From Montifringilla adamsi (taxonomy: Eukaryota; Chordata; Aves; Passeriformes; Passeridae), in assembly GCA_017590115.1 (NCBI GenBank), contig JAGGNK010008670.1:2356001-2420000 (forward strand): a DNA stretch of 64,000 nt, written 5' to 3'. Position numbers and translations under genes: made by a program. The notes below the pieces were generated by a model. The model searched no databases and had not been told where the DNA came from. It was given only the letters and a program-made list of their open reading frames with translations. Positions 35,071-47,796 of this stretch are shown here, piece by piece; the first letter of the stretch is position 1, and each line of letters starts with the position of its first letter.

Positions 35071-37450
35071 TTTTGAAATCGCAATATTTAATGAGGAAAA
35101 AACTCAGAATCAGTCAAATTCTGAAGTGATAAAAGACTTCCATTGCACAAGGGCTGGACCATAAAAATCACTAATAAAGAACATGAAATCCATCTGTTAT
35201 TACTGTGTGTCAGTTTTAGGCAAAATTGAATCACTTTTTTGTGCTAAGGTTTTTGTCATGATATTTTTATATCAAGGTGATTTCAATTGTTGAAGCCCAA
35301 AATGGAGGTGATCAATGGAGAAACAGGACAGAAAAAAAAAAAAAAAAAAGGATATTAGAACTGTCTTGCAGGGGTTTCTGATGTACTGGTTTATCTGGGT
35401 TCAGGGGTGTTTTTGGGAGGAGTAATGGAATTATTCCTGGCACTGACAGTCTTAACAGCAAAGCTGATTGTAGGATGATAATGGAAGATAAAGGGAATTT
35501 GGCCTTCATTTGAATAATTGGTTGACAAATGTAAAAAAAGGCAAGCAATAATTTTTAAAAATGCAGATTATATGTAGTGAGTTTGGGGATTTACAGTAGT
35601 CAATACAAAAGAAAGAGAAAAAGGCTTAAAATGTTATTATTAGAAGAAAAAAAAGTAAATGGCCTAAATGAAAAATGGGATGAATGAAAAAATTACTGAA
35701 GTATCAACATAGCAAAATGATCTCACAGGGAGTAGTTGGAGCTCTCTTTTAAACAGGGAATATTATATATTATTTTGGATTCCAATCAGAAAATCAGCAT
35801 TGCTGTTTCAGGGTAACTCTGTTGAATTGTCTGCAAGAATATGAGAATTCAGGTAGCATGGTAAAGGCTTATCAAAAATAAATTAAATGGAGAAATTGCA
35901 CAGGTTCCAGTGTCTAGACCTCAATAATTTGTCCAGAGCAGCAGTGAGATTTCACGGCTCAAAGTCACCTGTGGGTAGTAAATTTGTGGGATTCAATTAA
36001 TTTTTCATCAGAACCCAAAGAAAAGATGCTAGGAGGGAATGGCAGGTGTTCAGAAGACTTTGCAGCCACAATTTCCAGAAAATTCAGTGTAACATGTTTA
36101 AACCACCAGCTTCCAAGGAAGAACAGACGAGTCTTCTGGAACTCAGGAGTCATTGTTGATCCTCTCACTGCATTTGTTTCCGTCTCCTTGAGGTGTAGGT
36201 GGGATCCAGCTGTAAAGGAGTGTGGAACAATTACAAAAACAATGATAAAAACGCTTCCTTTGCTGGATGTCTGAAGTGGTGTTGGAGGTGGCTGCAGATC
36301 CGTGCTCGGAATTGGAGAAGAGCAGAGGGACCGTGGTGAAGGTGAGCTGAGTAACAAACAGGAATGTTCCGTTTGCTGCAGTTCTTCTGGCAGCAGAGCT
36401 GAACCATCAGGAGGTGTTCACTCGCTCTTAATAAACAGCACCTGGAAGAACAGGGGTGAGGAAGGAAAATTGTTGTTAGAAATTGAGGGTTTTTTTGTCT
36501 TTTCTCCACTGTCCCTCCTTCTGTGCTGCAGTAAATATTGATTTGTGGGCAGGAGCAACAGAGGCTTTGCCTGTGCCCATTCTGATCTCATCAGAGGTGA
36601 GTAGGAAAGGGCAATACTTAATGACGTTTTCCCCAGACCAGAAATCACTCCGGTATTTTAAAAAAAACCCCAGCATTGTGCTGAAAAACTAAAATAGCTG
36701 TCATTGGGAATCGGCGTTAAGAGTCGTGCTGCAAAAAATTCTGGAGAGGGGAATTCTCAGAGGAGCTCTGCAAGTATCACATCAGCTGTTTAGTGCTACT
36801 GAGAACACTTTTATTTTGTTTTTTTAAACATAATAGAGGTGTATATTAGAGTGGAAGGGAGAGGAAAGAGGTAGCAATTTACCTGGCAGTGTAGAATTGA
36901 TGGATTTGTAGCAGGATTCTGTTGTCCTGCCCATGGAGAGCTCCAAGGCAGCGTTCTGAAAAATCATGTCAGTGACCTGACCCCGGTCCCGGTGAGGGCA
37001 GAAATGACAGGAGTTTAATGTTTGTTGTAGGGTTCTTGTGTTGTTTTGCACACCCCAGGCCTCCTGGGTTGCCATCCTGTTAAAAGTTCATGGCAAACAG
37101 AGCATTCCAAGCCTGTGTGCTGGGCAGGGAATTGCTCATCTGCCAGCAGTGGGGAATGATCCATGTCAGGCCCTGACACTTGGCAGTTGTGGATAAATGG
37201 AAAAGTCTTGCTTTGAGCAGGGGATGTTTCATCTGTGTAAATGTCACAGCTGGAATTCTGGGCTTTGGGAAGGTACAGTTCTCACCTGCTCCCTGTGTGA
37301 CGTCTCACAATGCCAGGGGGAAGTTCAGTCTCACACCTCGGATGCACAGCATGGCTCAAAGAGCCAAGCACACCAACAGCACTCTCAAAACCTTCCTGAT
37401 GAGGGATGTCATCTGCTCTGGGATTTCTTTCCAAACCCACTTTAAATCTG
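35071..37450. other. Unique sequence, no gene seen
   Basis: An A18 run at 35332-35349. ORFs at 35965-36692 on both strands overlap each other and have no recognisable product. Confidence 0.5.
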
Positions 37451-37639
37451 TCCCTGTGAGGATGGGGAGGCCCTGGCACAGGTGCCCAGAGAAGCTGTGG
37501 CTGCCCCTGGATCCCTGGAAGTGTCCAAGGCTGGTTTGGATAGGGCTTAGAGCAGTGGCAGGTATCTCTGCCCATGGCAAGGGTGGCACTGAATGAGCTC
37601 TAAGGTCCCTCCCAGCCCACACTTTTCTATGATTCTATG
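37451..37639 (+). repeat. CR1 LINE 3' fragment, sense, with intact tail
   Basis: Sense CR1: tccctgtgaggatggggagg, ccctggcacaggtgcccaga, gaagctgtggctgcccctgg, atccctggaagtgtccaagg, tctgcccatggcaagggtgg, ctctaaggtccctcccagcc, then ttttctatgattctatg. The terminal octamer-type tail is intact, so this is the most complete 3' end in the window and probably among the younger copies. Confidence 0.92.
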
Positions 37640-38667
37640 CTCCTTAGAAATCTCCGTTTTATATCTTAACCAGGTTCCTTATCTTTGTCAGGAATGACAA
37701 ACTGAGGGAGCTCTCACACACCTCACTTTGGCTGCCCACCTCGCTTTGGTGCCAACACAAAATGTGCAAAATGCACCCACAGAGATGGATTTGCTTTAAC
37801 AAAGGCTTCAGAGCCACATTCATGACAGCAGTTGGGCCAGTAATTTATACTGGTACTCAGTTTTTAAGAAAAAAAAACCCAAGAGATTTGATGTAAAAAG
37901 ATACTTAAGTGTGTTTGTAACCTTAGGTAGGCTGCTGTTAAATCTGGGCAGGTGTCCAGCTCCTGTGCTCATCAGTCCCCAGGTGCCACCAGAGTTGTTG
38001 CACTTCATTTGGTTTAATTTTACAGGGAAGCACATCCCTGTCTACCAGCAGATCTTTGCTTCAGCTGGGCTGAAACTTGGGCTGGTGCCCATCTTTGTGT
38101 GTGAACCATCTCAAACTTTTAATAATCATTCAAAAATACAAATCAGGGACCAACCTGGAGAGTTTTACTGCTGATCAGGAGATGCAGCCCTCAAAACCAG
38201 CAGTCTGGGTATTGGTGACTTCTCATGCAGGGGTGGGATCTGCATTCCAGCAACCTTGAGGAATTAGTGAAGAAGGAAAGATAAAGCCACAGTTAAGGAA
38301 AAAATTCATTAGGTAACACTTTTGTTTCTGATGCATCGTTGGATGCAATTAAATTTTTGGCAGGAGCAATGGTATGAAATGTTTTGTCCAGAAGGTTATT
38401 GTAGCTGGAACTGAGGCTAGATGGCCAAACAACCATTGTCATCAAAACGGGGGAGAAAAGTTGGCTGCTTGCAGAAATGCAAGGCAAAGTGCTGATCCCA
38501 GAGGGAATCCAGGCTGGATTCCTGCTGGAGATGGAGATCCTGATCTTGCCGTGTGTGAGGGTGGAAGAACCTGGAGGTACAAATTGCAGATGTGGTTTTA
38601 TTCCATGAGGAGCGGACATTATTCTTCTATCATGTGAAACATTTGATTCAGCCATCCTGCATATTGC
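37640..38667. other. Unique sequence, no gene seen
   Basis: Nothing supported. Confidence 0.5.
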
Positions 38668-38741
38668 AAAAAAACCCAAAAAACCCAACAACCCAAAACT
38701 ACAAAACAAGCCAGATCACCCCAAAAAAGAAACAAGCCACA
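38668..38741. repeat. A-rich tract punctuated by CCC
   Basis: aaaaaaacccaaaaaaccca followed by acaacccaaaac and, after a gap, ccccaaaaaag. The minus strand carries three GGG runs close together and a fourth GGGG further off, so a G-quadruplex is conceivable. Confidence 0.8.
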
Positions 38742-41700
38742 AAAATACAGGAAAGCAACATGTTACTTCTGCAGGCAGTTAAGTCACAGCCTTTTCATAA
38801 AACATAAATTCTGCATTTCTTACCTGACTGCAGCAACAATCACGTTAGATAACAAATCATGCAGATTTGCTTTTGGAGACTGGTTCCCCCCCCTTTTTTC
38901 TACCTCAGTTGTGTCCTTTAGAGAAAGCTGGTTTAAATGGCAATACTTTGAAGAGAGGATGTGGCTGTGACTGTTTCCCCCCCTCTCTGAGCAGCCTGGG
39001 GAGTTTTTGTGGCCACCCAAAGCTCTGCAGGGCTGGTTCAGAGCTGCTGCTCCTTGTGCAGCCGGGTGTGAAGGAAGTGAATTATGGAGCACAGCTTCTT
39101 GTTCTGTGTTAAACATTTCAAAAGGAGGCTTGGCTGAGCAGGGTGGGCTCTTCTTGCCCTTGGAAGGAGAAAGTGTCTCTTGTCTTAGATTCATGTCGAG
39201 TAATTAGTTTTCTTCAGACCAAAGAATAACTAATTCACTGGAGTTTATCTCAGTAAAGGGTCAAACAAAGGCTTTGCTGTTTTGTGAGAAGTTGTTACAA
39301 AGCAGGACAAATAAATACATCCTACAGCTGAAACACAGCTTTGTTCAGAAGATTCAGGACCTCTCGTGGATTTGATTTAAGGGTTCATCCAAGCCCTCTG
39401 CAGAGCTTTGGTGAAGAGCTGAGTTTAATAAAGGAAATCATCAGGGCCCTGCACAGTGGTGGGAGGTTCTGAGGCTGATAAACAAGCTTTGCTTGTCCTT
39501 TAGATGTGGTTTGTGAATAACATCTTGCTTTCCTTTCAGTGCAATAAAGAGGAGGTATCAAAGCGTTCTGGGCATTTCCCCTGGCTGCCAGGCTAATTAA
39601 CCAGAGTGCAGCTCTTTGTGTCATGGCTTGAGACTTCACTGATCATATTTATCAAGGCAGATCAGCAGAGGATTTTTGGTTGGTTTTTTTTTTTTTTTTT
39701 TTTTTGGCTTTTTACTGAATTAAGGTAGGTGGAAATGAGGCATGTCCTGGTTTGGGTGGTCTGTCCCTTCCATGTGCAGGGATGGATGTTCTCTCACCTC
39801 CCTGCTACTCCCCTTGTCAATCCACTGTTTATTTTCATTAATCTTCCTAAATATGATTCCAAACCAAATAGTTACATGAATGTCACTTCAGAAACACGAG
39901 TCTGTTGTAAGAACACAGAAGGATTAAGGGAGACAGAATTGCAGCAGGAAAGGGGCTGAAGATTGAGCAGCCAGGAGTGTTTCACTCCGAGCTGACACCA
40001 TGTCTTGTGTCACAAACTTGCTTCTCCAAAATTTTTGGAGAGAAGAAGAGAAAGAACTGGCTGTCCTTTAATTGATGTCCAACCTCAGTTATTTACAATC
40101 TAGTAAGGAACTTACTAGAGGTTTTTTAAACCTTGCAAGATTTAAAAAATGTTCCTTGCAGTTCAGTCCCTCCTAAAGCACATGTCATCCATACCATCTT
40201 ATCAGCCAAAAACAATTATATATATTTATGTAGACATACCTGTTTCTTGGAAAGGTCATCTGGGCTGAAATGTTAATTAGATGTTCGTGCTGTTAAACAG
40301 TAATAGACTAAAGTTCAGCTACAAAAAGTCTTTATCTCAGTTTCATTGCAAATACATTTTTTAGTTCTGTGTCCTAGAGATTCTTGTGGATAAAAAAAAT
40401 CCCTTTTAGTTTTCTTTCTCTCAAGTTCCTGCTCATGGGAATAGCAGCCCATAAGTTAGTGCTGTAGCAATAAATTTAAATTCTTGTAAGCAGGAATTCA
40501 AACCCAGCAGTATTGCTGCAGAAACTCTTAATAAATTAAACACATTCATTGCACTTTACCAGATTATTAAAACACTTAAATATTATTAGCTGGGTTGCCT
40601 GAGAGCAGTGGGCTTCTCTGCATGGAAATGTGTGCAGGGAAAAGCTTCCAAAAAGTCCCAGTAGGTGGAGGATGCTCAGTGGTTCTCTCAACTTATTCCT
40701 CTCTCCTTTCTGAATTCTCTGTGTAGCAGCCTGGATCTTTCCTGAAATTAATTGTTTTAATTATGGCAAATGGCTTGAATTGCTTCTGTGTGAGGGAAGA
40801 ATTAAAACTCTGGGACGGTTTAGTGCAGAGAGGGGACATAAAGAGGGCACACGATGGAGATATCCCAATAATGAATTGCCACACACAAAAAGTAAATCTG
40901 GCACTTGCACTTAGCCTCTCTTATAACACAAGAACCAGGGGACTTGTAATGAAAGAGAAAGGCAGCAGAATGAAAGCCCTTAAAGAAAATAAATATTTAT
41001 GCAAATGCATAATTAACCTGTGGAGTGAAATCCTGCAGGAGTGGAGTGAAGCCAAGAGCTTTGTGGGGTCCAGGAGAGGATTAGGGGTTTCTGTGGGTAA
41101 TGGGAACATCTGGAGTCGTGTTGGATGATGTGGGAAGAATGAAGGGACTGCAGGGACAGGGACACAGAGCGTGCCAACCCTGAGGAAAATGGCACTGGCA
41201 GTACCACCCTGGCTCAGGAGGGAGGAACTTCCATAGCTGATCATTTCAGGTAAATGCCACTGTGCCACTTATTTTGGGAAGAGATTGGGCTGGGACAATT
41301 ACATTCCTGTGCTCGTTTTAACCCAGCCAAGCCAAGAAAAGAGGTTTGAACATCAGGGGGAAACATATCCAGAGCAAACCAAGTGTTTTCTGTCCTGTGC
41401 ACTTGATATCCCAGCATTCCTAAAGAATGGTATAATAAGTAAATAAATAGAATTCATCTTTGGGAAGCAGGTGAGTTTTCCAAGTCAGCTGAGGTGGGGT
41501 GTGATGGGAGCTGTGTGATGGCAGCACTGCTAAAGTCCTTGTCCCTGCTGGTTTGCCCATCCAGTGTTTCAGTGTTCCCATTCTTTCTGAGGGGTTAATG
41601 TTTGAAATCCTGCAATAACACAATTCCTGCGGACATACGTTGTCCAAATTCATTGACTTAATAAAATAAAGCACGTTCACTTTCCTTGTCAGGGTCTCTG

Positions 41701-44700
41701 CCAGTGATCTGGAGACCACGGGTATGGATGACCCACATGACATTATTGTTTAGCCTATTTTCCCCTTTGCTAATAATAGCTTTATCCAAACCAGCTTCCC
41801 AAAAGCTCTCCACCCAGCCCATGCAGGGAATTGTTCCCCCCAAACACAGATGTTGTGGGAATGTAGCAGACACAAGGCAGGCTGGGGGTGGATTTCCATT
41901 TCGTCCATTAACCTTTCCAGAATCCGTGCCAGAAGGTGTCCATGGTATTTTGCCTTCTTTATTGATGGTCTTCATTACCCCTGAGAAGGATTTTTTAAGA
42001 TCAAAGCAGGAATTCCACCTCGGCACAGACAGACGTCCCAAAAGGCTTCTCATTCACACTCAATTGATTCTGTGGCAACCTTAAACGTTTCCCAGCCCAT
42101 TTCTTTGTGACCTGCTTCATTCCAGGTGATGTTTGAAAGCTCTGAGACGTGACAGAGATGATCTGAAGTAGATCAGGAGCTGCCCCACTGCTGCATGTCT
42201 GCACTGCAATTTGTCTTACTCCTCAGGTAACACAGTGCTTGAATAACAGCAGGTTCTGTAAAGCAAATATCTTAACTTGAAGTAACAAATTACTTCTGTG
42301 GTGGAAATGAAGACAAAATCTGACTCACAAGTTTAAAATAGTCTTGATTTTATTCTGCAGGGTTTGTCGTTATGGTTCAAAGTGTTAGGGTGGTTAGAAA
42401 CAAGATTTTCTTGGAGCTAAAATCTTGCCCTGAGCTTGAAATGCCTTGATTTTAGGCATGATAAGGAAAACTTAGTGAAAACGCCTTCCATACTTCTTGT
42501 TTCTGACCTGTGCATGTGAGACATTGGAACAGACCCTGTGAGGACCTTCCCAGCACAGAGCTCCCTGCTCTTCTTGCTGTGCTGGGTCTCCCATCCTCTC
42601 TCCAGAGAAGTGCCCACCCTCATCCTGCCTGGACTGGGCCCCTTTGCATTCCCCATTGCAGGGGAATATAAACACCACTGTTGTTAGATATTTACTGTTC
42701 TTAGAGGTATACTTTTGTTAGATACATACTATCAGTAGATATTTAGTATAGAGACTCATCGAGGTAGAGGCCTTGTCAAGCCTCTGAAGGGGGGGGGAAT
42801 GATGCTTTAGGATCTGATCTTTTCTATTTCCATGTATCTGTAGCCCTGCAAAAAGGCATCACCATGTCTGGAATAGGTGCCTTTAAACTCCAGGGAGTTC
42901 TGGTTCAGAGCTGCCACAAGCAGCCCAGCAGCTCCTCCTGATGAGTTCTATTTATTGTGGCCTGACGTTGTCTGAGGGAGCGTGCAGGGCTCAGAGCTCC
43001 TTTGGAGCATTGTCTTCTTCAAACCCATCTTTAATGTGCTCTTTGTTTGAGGGCTCCCTTTGTAATTTAGTTGAAGCTGAATTATGAAAGGATCCTGATC
43101 TAAATGAGTCACCGTCCCTCTAGAAAGAATGTGACAAATATTAAATATTCTTGTGTCGCTCGCAGATCTGAAAGCAAATCTGTTCTTTCCCTTTAATGCT
43201 GTTCCTGCCTTTATATTCTGATGATTCATCCCACATTATGGTGCCAATTTTTTTTCTCTTCTTCCCAAAGCTAACAGGTGTTCCTTGGATTTGCCTCATC
43301 TGGTAGGAATCACTGTTGAGTCCAGCTGGAAATTTCCCATTCAGGAGCCCCTGCACTGGGCATTGTGCACCTGAGCCCAGCTTTCCCAGTCCAGCCCAGC
43401 GTGGAGCTGGGCCTGGCTGGTCAGGGCTTGACAGCTGCTGCAGATCCACATCATTGTCTGGGCTGGATTTACTGCCCAGAGCCCAGGGCTCTTGTACCAT
43501 CATGGAAATGCAACTGCTCCTGCCCTGCGATGGTGTTGCTGTGGGAGAGTTAAAAGCAGGTATTCGTCCAAAATTGTTCCCTTTTCTAAAAAGATCAGCA
43601 CTCCAAAACAGTAACGTGAACAACTGTCCTTAGGCAGGAGTTGGGGTTTTTTTGCAGCTCAGTGAAAGCTTGTTTTAATAAGGTTACATTGTCCAAACTC
43701 TCATCTTTTTAAATGAAAATGTTCTGCCAGATTGAGATGGATGAGTAAATGATGAAAATCCAGCACACGTACAAGTTCTGCTCAGTCCTGCCTTTGGCAG
43801 GCAGTGGTTCCACACATCTGAAACCATCACAGGCGGCAGAACTGTCCCCATTTGGCGGGAAGTGCCAAATGGCATTTGACAAATATTAATTCGATTTGAT
43901 CGGATTGTAGGGCAATATTTTATTTGCAAGATGTTCAGACCTAATTAAAAAAATATTTTTGACTTACTAAAATACCTTGGAAAACATCAGCCTTCTTTAA
44001 TTGGAATCTGATAAACCAAGAAGCCAGAGCAGTCAGCCCTGTTTTTATCTGATTCTGTAGAAGTAGAAATAGTTGCAATGCTGAGTAAAGAAAGATTAGA
44101 AAAAATATGTTAGTGCATTTTCTATTCCAATCTCTTTGGTTTGGTGCTAATTTGAATGTATTTAATTTGTTTCTGAAAAATGTAGGGGAAAATTTAAGAG
44201 GGAATGGTAATGTCAAGTGACCCTCATTTTGTGACACTGATCTTGTGACAAAAATACCATTTTGTTATTTCCTGTCATTGTAACATTTCACCTCATTTAT
44301 TACAGCTGTTAGCACCTTGACTTACATAACATTGTAAAGAACGCACAGGCAATGTCTTGTCCAAATTCCTCTTTTCTCTTGGAAAAAGAGATGTATAGAA
44401 GAGTTGGGAGAAGTGTTGAGAGTCCAGGCTCAATGCACAGCAGGGGCTGGGGTGGCACCACTGCTTTGCGAGCTCCTTTCCAAAAGAAAACCCCTGACAA
44501 GGTTAATTAGAACCAGGAATGTTTCATTGTGGCTTCAGCACTGCTGAAATGTGCTGATTCAGATGAGAACACTGTCAGGCTTCCTACTATGGCTGATTAT
44601 CTAGACCTTAATTATTATATAAATCAATTCAGGATAAATAAGACCTTCTTGGTGTAATGGCTCGCTGCCATTTGTGATTAATATTTCATTAGGCACGAAG

Positions 44701-46199
44701 CCATCAAAGCACTTAAGCAGGTGCTCAATTTTAGCCACTTTAGTCAATTATACTTGGAATTAGGCATATGTTCCCAGGCTTTGCTTGACTGGACTGTTCC
44801 CCAAAGCTGAGCTGACCTTTACCTTTGTCATTAACATCAGTGAACAGTTTCTGTCTGTGTACTACCAAGGATTAAACATAAGAAATTTGCTTGTTCTGCT
44901 CACAAACGAAATGTTGTCAGCACTTCCAGGATTCTTTTGTCATCCATCCATATGGTTGAGAGGATGCTTTTCTCCAAAGCCTTGTTTTCCTTTGTATCCT
45001 TTGACTCTCCAGTTGGCAATCACGTTAATACACTGAATTATCAGCCTTTAGAGACACAAGCCAACAAAATGTGTGTGCTGCATCTTTTTTTTTTTCCCTG
45101 TAGTGAACAGATTAAAATACTGTTGTAGCTGTTCCATATCCATTGAATGGTGAGAAAAATCTCACCATTATCTACTTCATGTGCTGGTTTTTGCATCACC
45201 AACTGGTTTTTACAACTCTTCTAATGACTTACTTTTATTTGCCAATATTTTAAAAGATAGATCATCAAAAATCGCGGGTTAATAAGGCCAACCTGAATTC
45301 TGGGACCAGTTTTCCATGGTTTTTCCAACTCTTTGGAGGTGGGATCTGTGCAGGAGAAGAGGGAATGAGGAAGGCTGGATTTGTCAGAGACACATCTGTG
45401 AGACAAGTTTGTGAGCTCAGAAAAGTCTTATTTACGCTGACATTCAGTTAAGTTTCTTTGTTACCTTTCTCACTGCAGATGAATAATTTCCAAAGCCTCT
45501 GTTCTCATTACAGATCTAATTTTGACTTCTTTGTGCTTTGGAAAATTCCAGTGTTGCCACATCTCAGTTTCCTTGATTTTCTCTCTCCTTTCCTGGACGT
45601 TCTAGGAGAGGCTTTTTCTCTGTTTGTGCTTCCAACCCCTGTGCTCCTGCTCTGGATTTGCTGTTCCCAACAATGTCCAAGTGCCTTTCAGGGGACACTC
45701 TGTAAGATATGGACCCTGATGTCCATTTTAAAATGGACTGAGGTTCAGAAAAGCAGCATAATTGATTTGTAATTGTGTTAAGGGCTGGACAGGGAAACAC
45801 AAGATGCAGCTCAAGTTGCAAGATGGAGGATTTGGCCATGAAATTATTTCACTGAGGTCACGGGCTGATGGCACTTGATGGGCCAGGATGCATTTGCTGC
45901 AGCCTTAGTGGGTTGGAATTCTTCTGGGAGGAGGATGATTGCTTTGGAAAACTTTGTCCAGTTTTATTTGTGAGCAGCGAAATCCCATGTGTTGTTCAGA
46001 AAAATCTGAAGGAGTTGCTGGATTTTGTCTACTAGAGAAAGAAAAAAGAGGTGATCTGGAATTCCCATAACTTGTAGAATATCTGGACCTTGATTTCCCT
46101 CTTGTGTGCTGAAGACTTTGCAGTCAAAAGTGAAAGATCAAAATATTTTGTGGTCCGCAAGGAAAACCTTCAGCTTTCATGACAACTGTAAATATTGGA
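38742..46199. other. Unique AT-rich sequence, no gene seen
   Basis: The longest part of the window without a recognised transposable element (about 7.4 kb). It holds a T22 run (39684-39705), a G9 run near 42790 and a perfect 10-base hairpin (45146-45169). ORFs of 120-160 codons at 38820-39194, 40763-41268, 41658-42084 and 43141-43623 have no domain I recognise and usually have an opposing-strand ORF. Sequence at 44560-44780 is repeat-free and rich in TAAT-type words. Loss of CR1 over such a distance could mark a region under constraint, but this is inference. Confidence 0.4.
45146..45169. repeat. Perfect 10-base inverted repeat with AAAA loop
   Basis: aatggtgaga, then aaaa, then tctcaccatt. 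The stem is perfect. No U-run terminator context applies in a eukaryote, and no function is assigned. Confidence 0.9.
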
Positions 46200-46245
46200 G
46201 AAATATCAATCACAGTTTTCAGAAATACCAATCACAGGTTTCAGC
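46200..46245. repeat. 22-base tandem duplication
   Basis: gaaatatcaatcacagtttt and gaaataccaatcacaggttt repeat at a spacing of about 22, each followed by cag. Confidence 0.8.
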
Positions 46246-46624
46246 AGTGTCAATCTACTGGAAGTTATATCCATGAACAGGACTCTAAGACTTTATCTTT
46301 ATTGTTGAAATATATTTAATAACCAGCATGAATGAAAAGGTGGAGGCTCAAGAGGAGAAAGAGAAAGTAGGAAATGGTTTAATATGAGTAAAGAGTAGCC
46401 AAAGAGGCAGGTGGTGTGACCTGGATTAGGTGGTTTATTTAGATTCTTTTTTCCTTCTGTCATGAAACTGTGAAAGAAGGGTTTGATAACTTACCAAAAG
46501 TTCCTGAGTTTTATTTGGATTTCATGAGAGGTTATATATTCACATAGTTTGGATTTCCACTTGTGAGACGTTACAAAACAGAAATGTCTGAATGGGGTGG
46601 GTGACAGAAACAGTAAAAAAATAA

Positions 46625-46730
46625 CCCCAGGTGATTTGTGTGAGACTTCAGAATTTGCTTTGAATACAGTAATTATTTTTTTCTCAAAAGACATGAAATG
46701 TTTGATTTCTGCAGTCCTTCTGGCAAATGT
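46625..46730 (+). repeat. Dispersed duplication, copy 1 (about 100 bases)
   Basis: Reads caggtgatttgtgtgagact, tcagaatttgctttgaa, then aaaagacatgaaatg, ttgatttctg and cagtcc. The same series occurs at 50149-50250 in the same orientation with moderate divergence. Flanks beyond about 100 bases do not match clearly. Confidence 0.8.
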
Positions 46731-47663
46731 CTGGCATTGTGTTATTCCATTATTTTGTTGTTGATCATTTTTAGCACAATGAGGAGGGGCTCTGCAGTTC
46801 CAGCTCACCTTCAGAAATCCTTTCTTGATAAAATCAACCCAGAATTCATGAAAATCAATGTGAAAATGGAAAATGATTAGCAAAAACAAGCCCAAATTTC
46901 CCCTTGTAGTCAATCCAAGGCAGAATTTTGAGCTGGCTCCAGTGCCCACAGGGTCTGTTCCTGCTGGGGACATTGATCCTTTGATATTCCCATCTCTTTG
47001 TCTTCCTTTTTCATCTCAGAACAAAGTATTGTGTTCTTCAACTTTGACCAAAGAGATTGGCAATGGGACAGGAGGAATAATCTTACCTGTCCAAGGCCCA
47101 TTAATACTCACAAAAATATGCTCTAAATGAGACATTTGTACAAATCAATATACATTAAAATGTATGGGGAGCCAAGGCAAGCCAAGCAGAACTTGTTCTT
47201 TAATCTTCATTAAAAATAAAAGATTAAAAATTTATCTCTTCCTTCCTAATGCAGAGAGGTGTGGTGAAGAGAATGTGACCCGAAGTTTTAATGGAGCAGC
47301 ACTTAAATTTTATTATCTATACAAAAAAGGATTTTCATAGTGGAAAAAGAAATACTTTTAAAAAGCAGCAAACAAGCAAACAAAAAGGCTTGTGGTTTGG
47401 TTTATGTTATAATGGAGCAGTATTTTTAGAGGGAGACAGGCTGTGCTTGGGAAGAATTGGGATTTTTAACTGTGGGCAGGCTGAGCTGGGTCCCCACAGC
47501 AGCATTTCCCTTTTTTATCTCTGCATCTGGAATGTGCTGCCTTCCACACCCTGGACTCATTTGGTTACAAATGTCAGGGAGAATTCTGTGCATAAATAAG
47601 GAAATTAAATGGATGGGGAGAGGAAAATGCAAGGGATTGAGGGGAGGATTTGGGATGTAGTGA
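46731..47663. other. Unique sequence, no gene seen
   Basis: Nothing supported. Confidence 0.5.
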
Positions 47664-47796
47664 GATCCAAGGCCAGCTTGGACATTGGTGCTTGGAGCAG
47701 CCTGGGATAGTGCAAGGTGTCCTCATGGCAGGGGTTTGGAACTAGGCAGTCTCTCAAGTCCCTTCCAACCCTGTAATTCCATTCTGTAATTCTCTG
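47664..47796 (+). repeat. CR1 LINE 3' fragment, sense
   Basis: Sense CR1: gatccaaggccagcttggac, attggtgcttggagcagcct, gggatagtgcaaggtgtcct, catggcaggggtttggaact, aggcagtctctcaagtccct, tccaaccctgtaattccatt, ctgtaattct as tail. About 133 bases. Confidence 0.88.

Noticed and set aside
24637..38345. Shared 13-mer ctgatgcatcgtt at about 24.65 and 38.33 kb
   Set aside because: Flanks do not match, so coincidence is likely.
43141..43623. 160-codon minus-strand ORF
   Set aside because: No recognisable domain, opposed by a 105-codon plus ORF, and no supported splice or promoter context.
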